Positions 29,589 through 30,000 of a stretch of DNA of 30,000 bases are shown piece after piece. The first letter of the stretch is position 1; every line of letters starts with the position of its first letter. The DNA is from Actinidia chinensis. Lineage: Eukaryota; Streptophyta; Magnoliopsida; Ericales; Actinidiaceae. The DNA is taken from NCBI GenBank assembly GCA_009663005.1, contig VIGQ01002016.1, positions 20,001 through 50,000 on the forward strand. The letters run 5' to 3'. Made by a program: the position numbers and the translations under genes. Below the pieces are notes generated by a model. That model saw nothing but the letters and a program-made list of their open reading frames with translations, searched no databases and was not told where the DNA came from.

Positions 29589-30000
29589 GGGCTTGACCCG
29601 ACTCAGCCAATTTTTCCCGGCGTTTGGGCAGGCCCCCAAGAGCATCGGCGAGCCAAGCTGGTCCACTCATCTATTAAATGCTCTGGTCATGGCCCAAGTT
29701 TTTACACGCTGTAAATGGTCAGTCCAGGCCCAAGTTTGAAACACATCTGTCAAATGTGAAAGTCCAGGCGCCAGTTTTGAACCACCGCTGTCAAAGTTGA
29801 GTCCAGGCCCAAGAGATATGTCTTGGGTTTACACGTAGAATCAAGCCTTACCTATATACGTAAGATACACAGTTTTAAAGGAGCAATTAAAAAAAGGAAA
29901 ATTAGAAACCTAAAACAAGTCAATATATATTATATATTATATATATATATATATGGTAATAAGGATTTCCGCGAGATTTTTCCGATCTTGATTCGCACGC
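29589..30000. repeat. GC-richer direct repeat block, copy 2 (runs to window edge)
   Basis: It has the same order of landmarks as 25625-25981 and reaches the equivalent GATTCGCACGC exactly at the window end. It contains about 3.6 of the 38-40 base units (starts 29674, 29712, 29750, 29791), one more than copy 1. A longer TA run lies at 29922-29955. The offset between copies grows from 3964 to 4019 bases across the block. Confidence 0.8.

Noticed and set aside
25625..30000. LTR retrotransposon with the two direct blocks as LTRs
   Set aside because: No primer-binding site, polypurine tract or gag/pol sequence was seen between the blocks, and the interior has its own promoter and exon-like sequence.

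Overview
This window reads as nuclear DNA of a flowering plant. It is AT-rich, has no long intact gene, and carries short intron-separated exon remnants with plant-type splice sites (GTAAGT, GTGAGT). The recognisable remnants belong to plant families: a lipid phosphate phosphatase (LPP, PAP2 superfamily) and a YABBY transcription factor, probably of the CRABS CLAW type. The species cannot be named from the sequence alone. No tRNA, rRNA, CRISPR array or intact autonomous transposon was seen.

Layout. (1) 1-540: a copy of an A/T-rich dispersed repeat. (2) 960-1400: a GA/CT-rich leader-like block, homologous to 27185-27475. (3) 1743-2577: a two-exon coding remnant on the minus strand, unidentified. 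(4) 2657-8702: LPP exons on the plus strand in scrambled order. Exons 5, 6 and 7 come first, then exon 1, a second exon 6, and finally exons 2, 3 and 4. Exon 6 occurs twice, so at least two LPP copies have decayed here. A separate TATA promoter and short first exon lie at 7273-7368. (5) 9005-11932: two further dispersed-repeat copies, one with recognisable inverted ends. (6) 12543-13210: three consecutive YABBY-domain exons with frameshifts. (7) 13911-21074: about 7.2 kb of strand-biased T-rich array with roughly 1.15 kb higher-order duplications. (8) 21084-25560: a small LPP-upstream fragment, more dispersed repeats, a local 200 bp duplication and two related MITE-like elements. (9) 25625-30000: a segment of about 4 kb bounded by two direct copies of a GC-richer block. 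Inside it are a promoter-like region with a TATA box (26719), a leader homologous to (2), and three unidentified candidate exons (27692-28679).

Nothing here works as an operon or a multi-gene system. The window is mainly a record of gene decay, tandem and segmental duplication, and repeat invasion. Single-base insertions and deletions are very frequent, both in gene remnants and between duplicate blocks. That could be old decay or residual error in a long-read assembly, and the two cannot be separated from this window alone.
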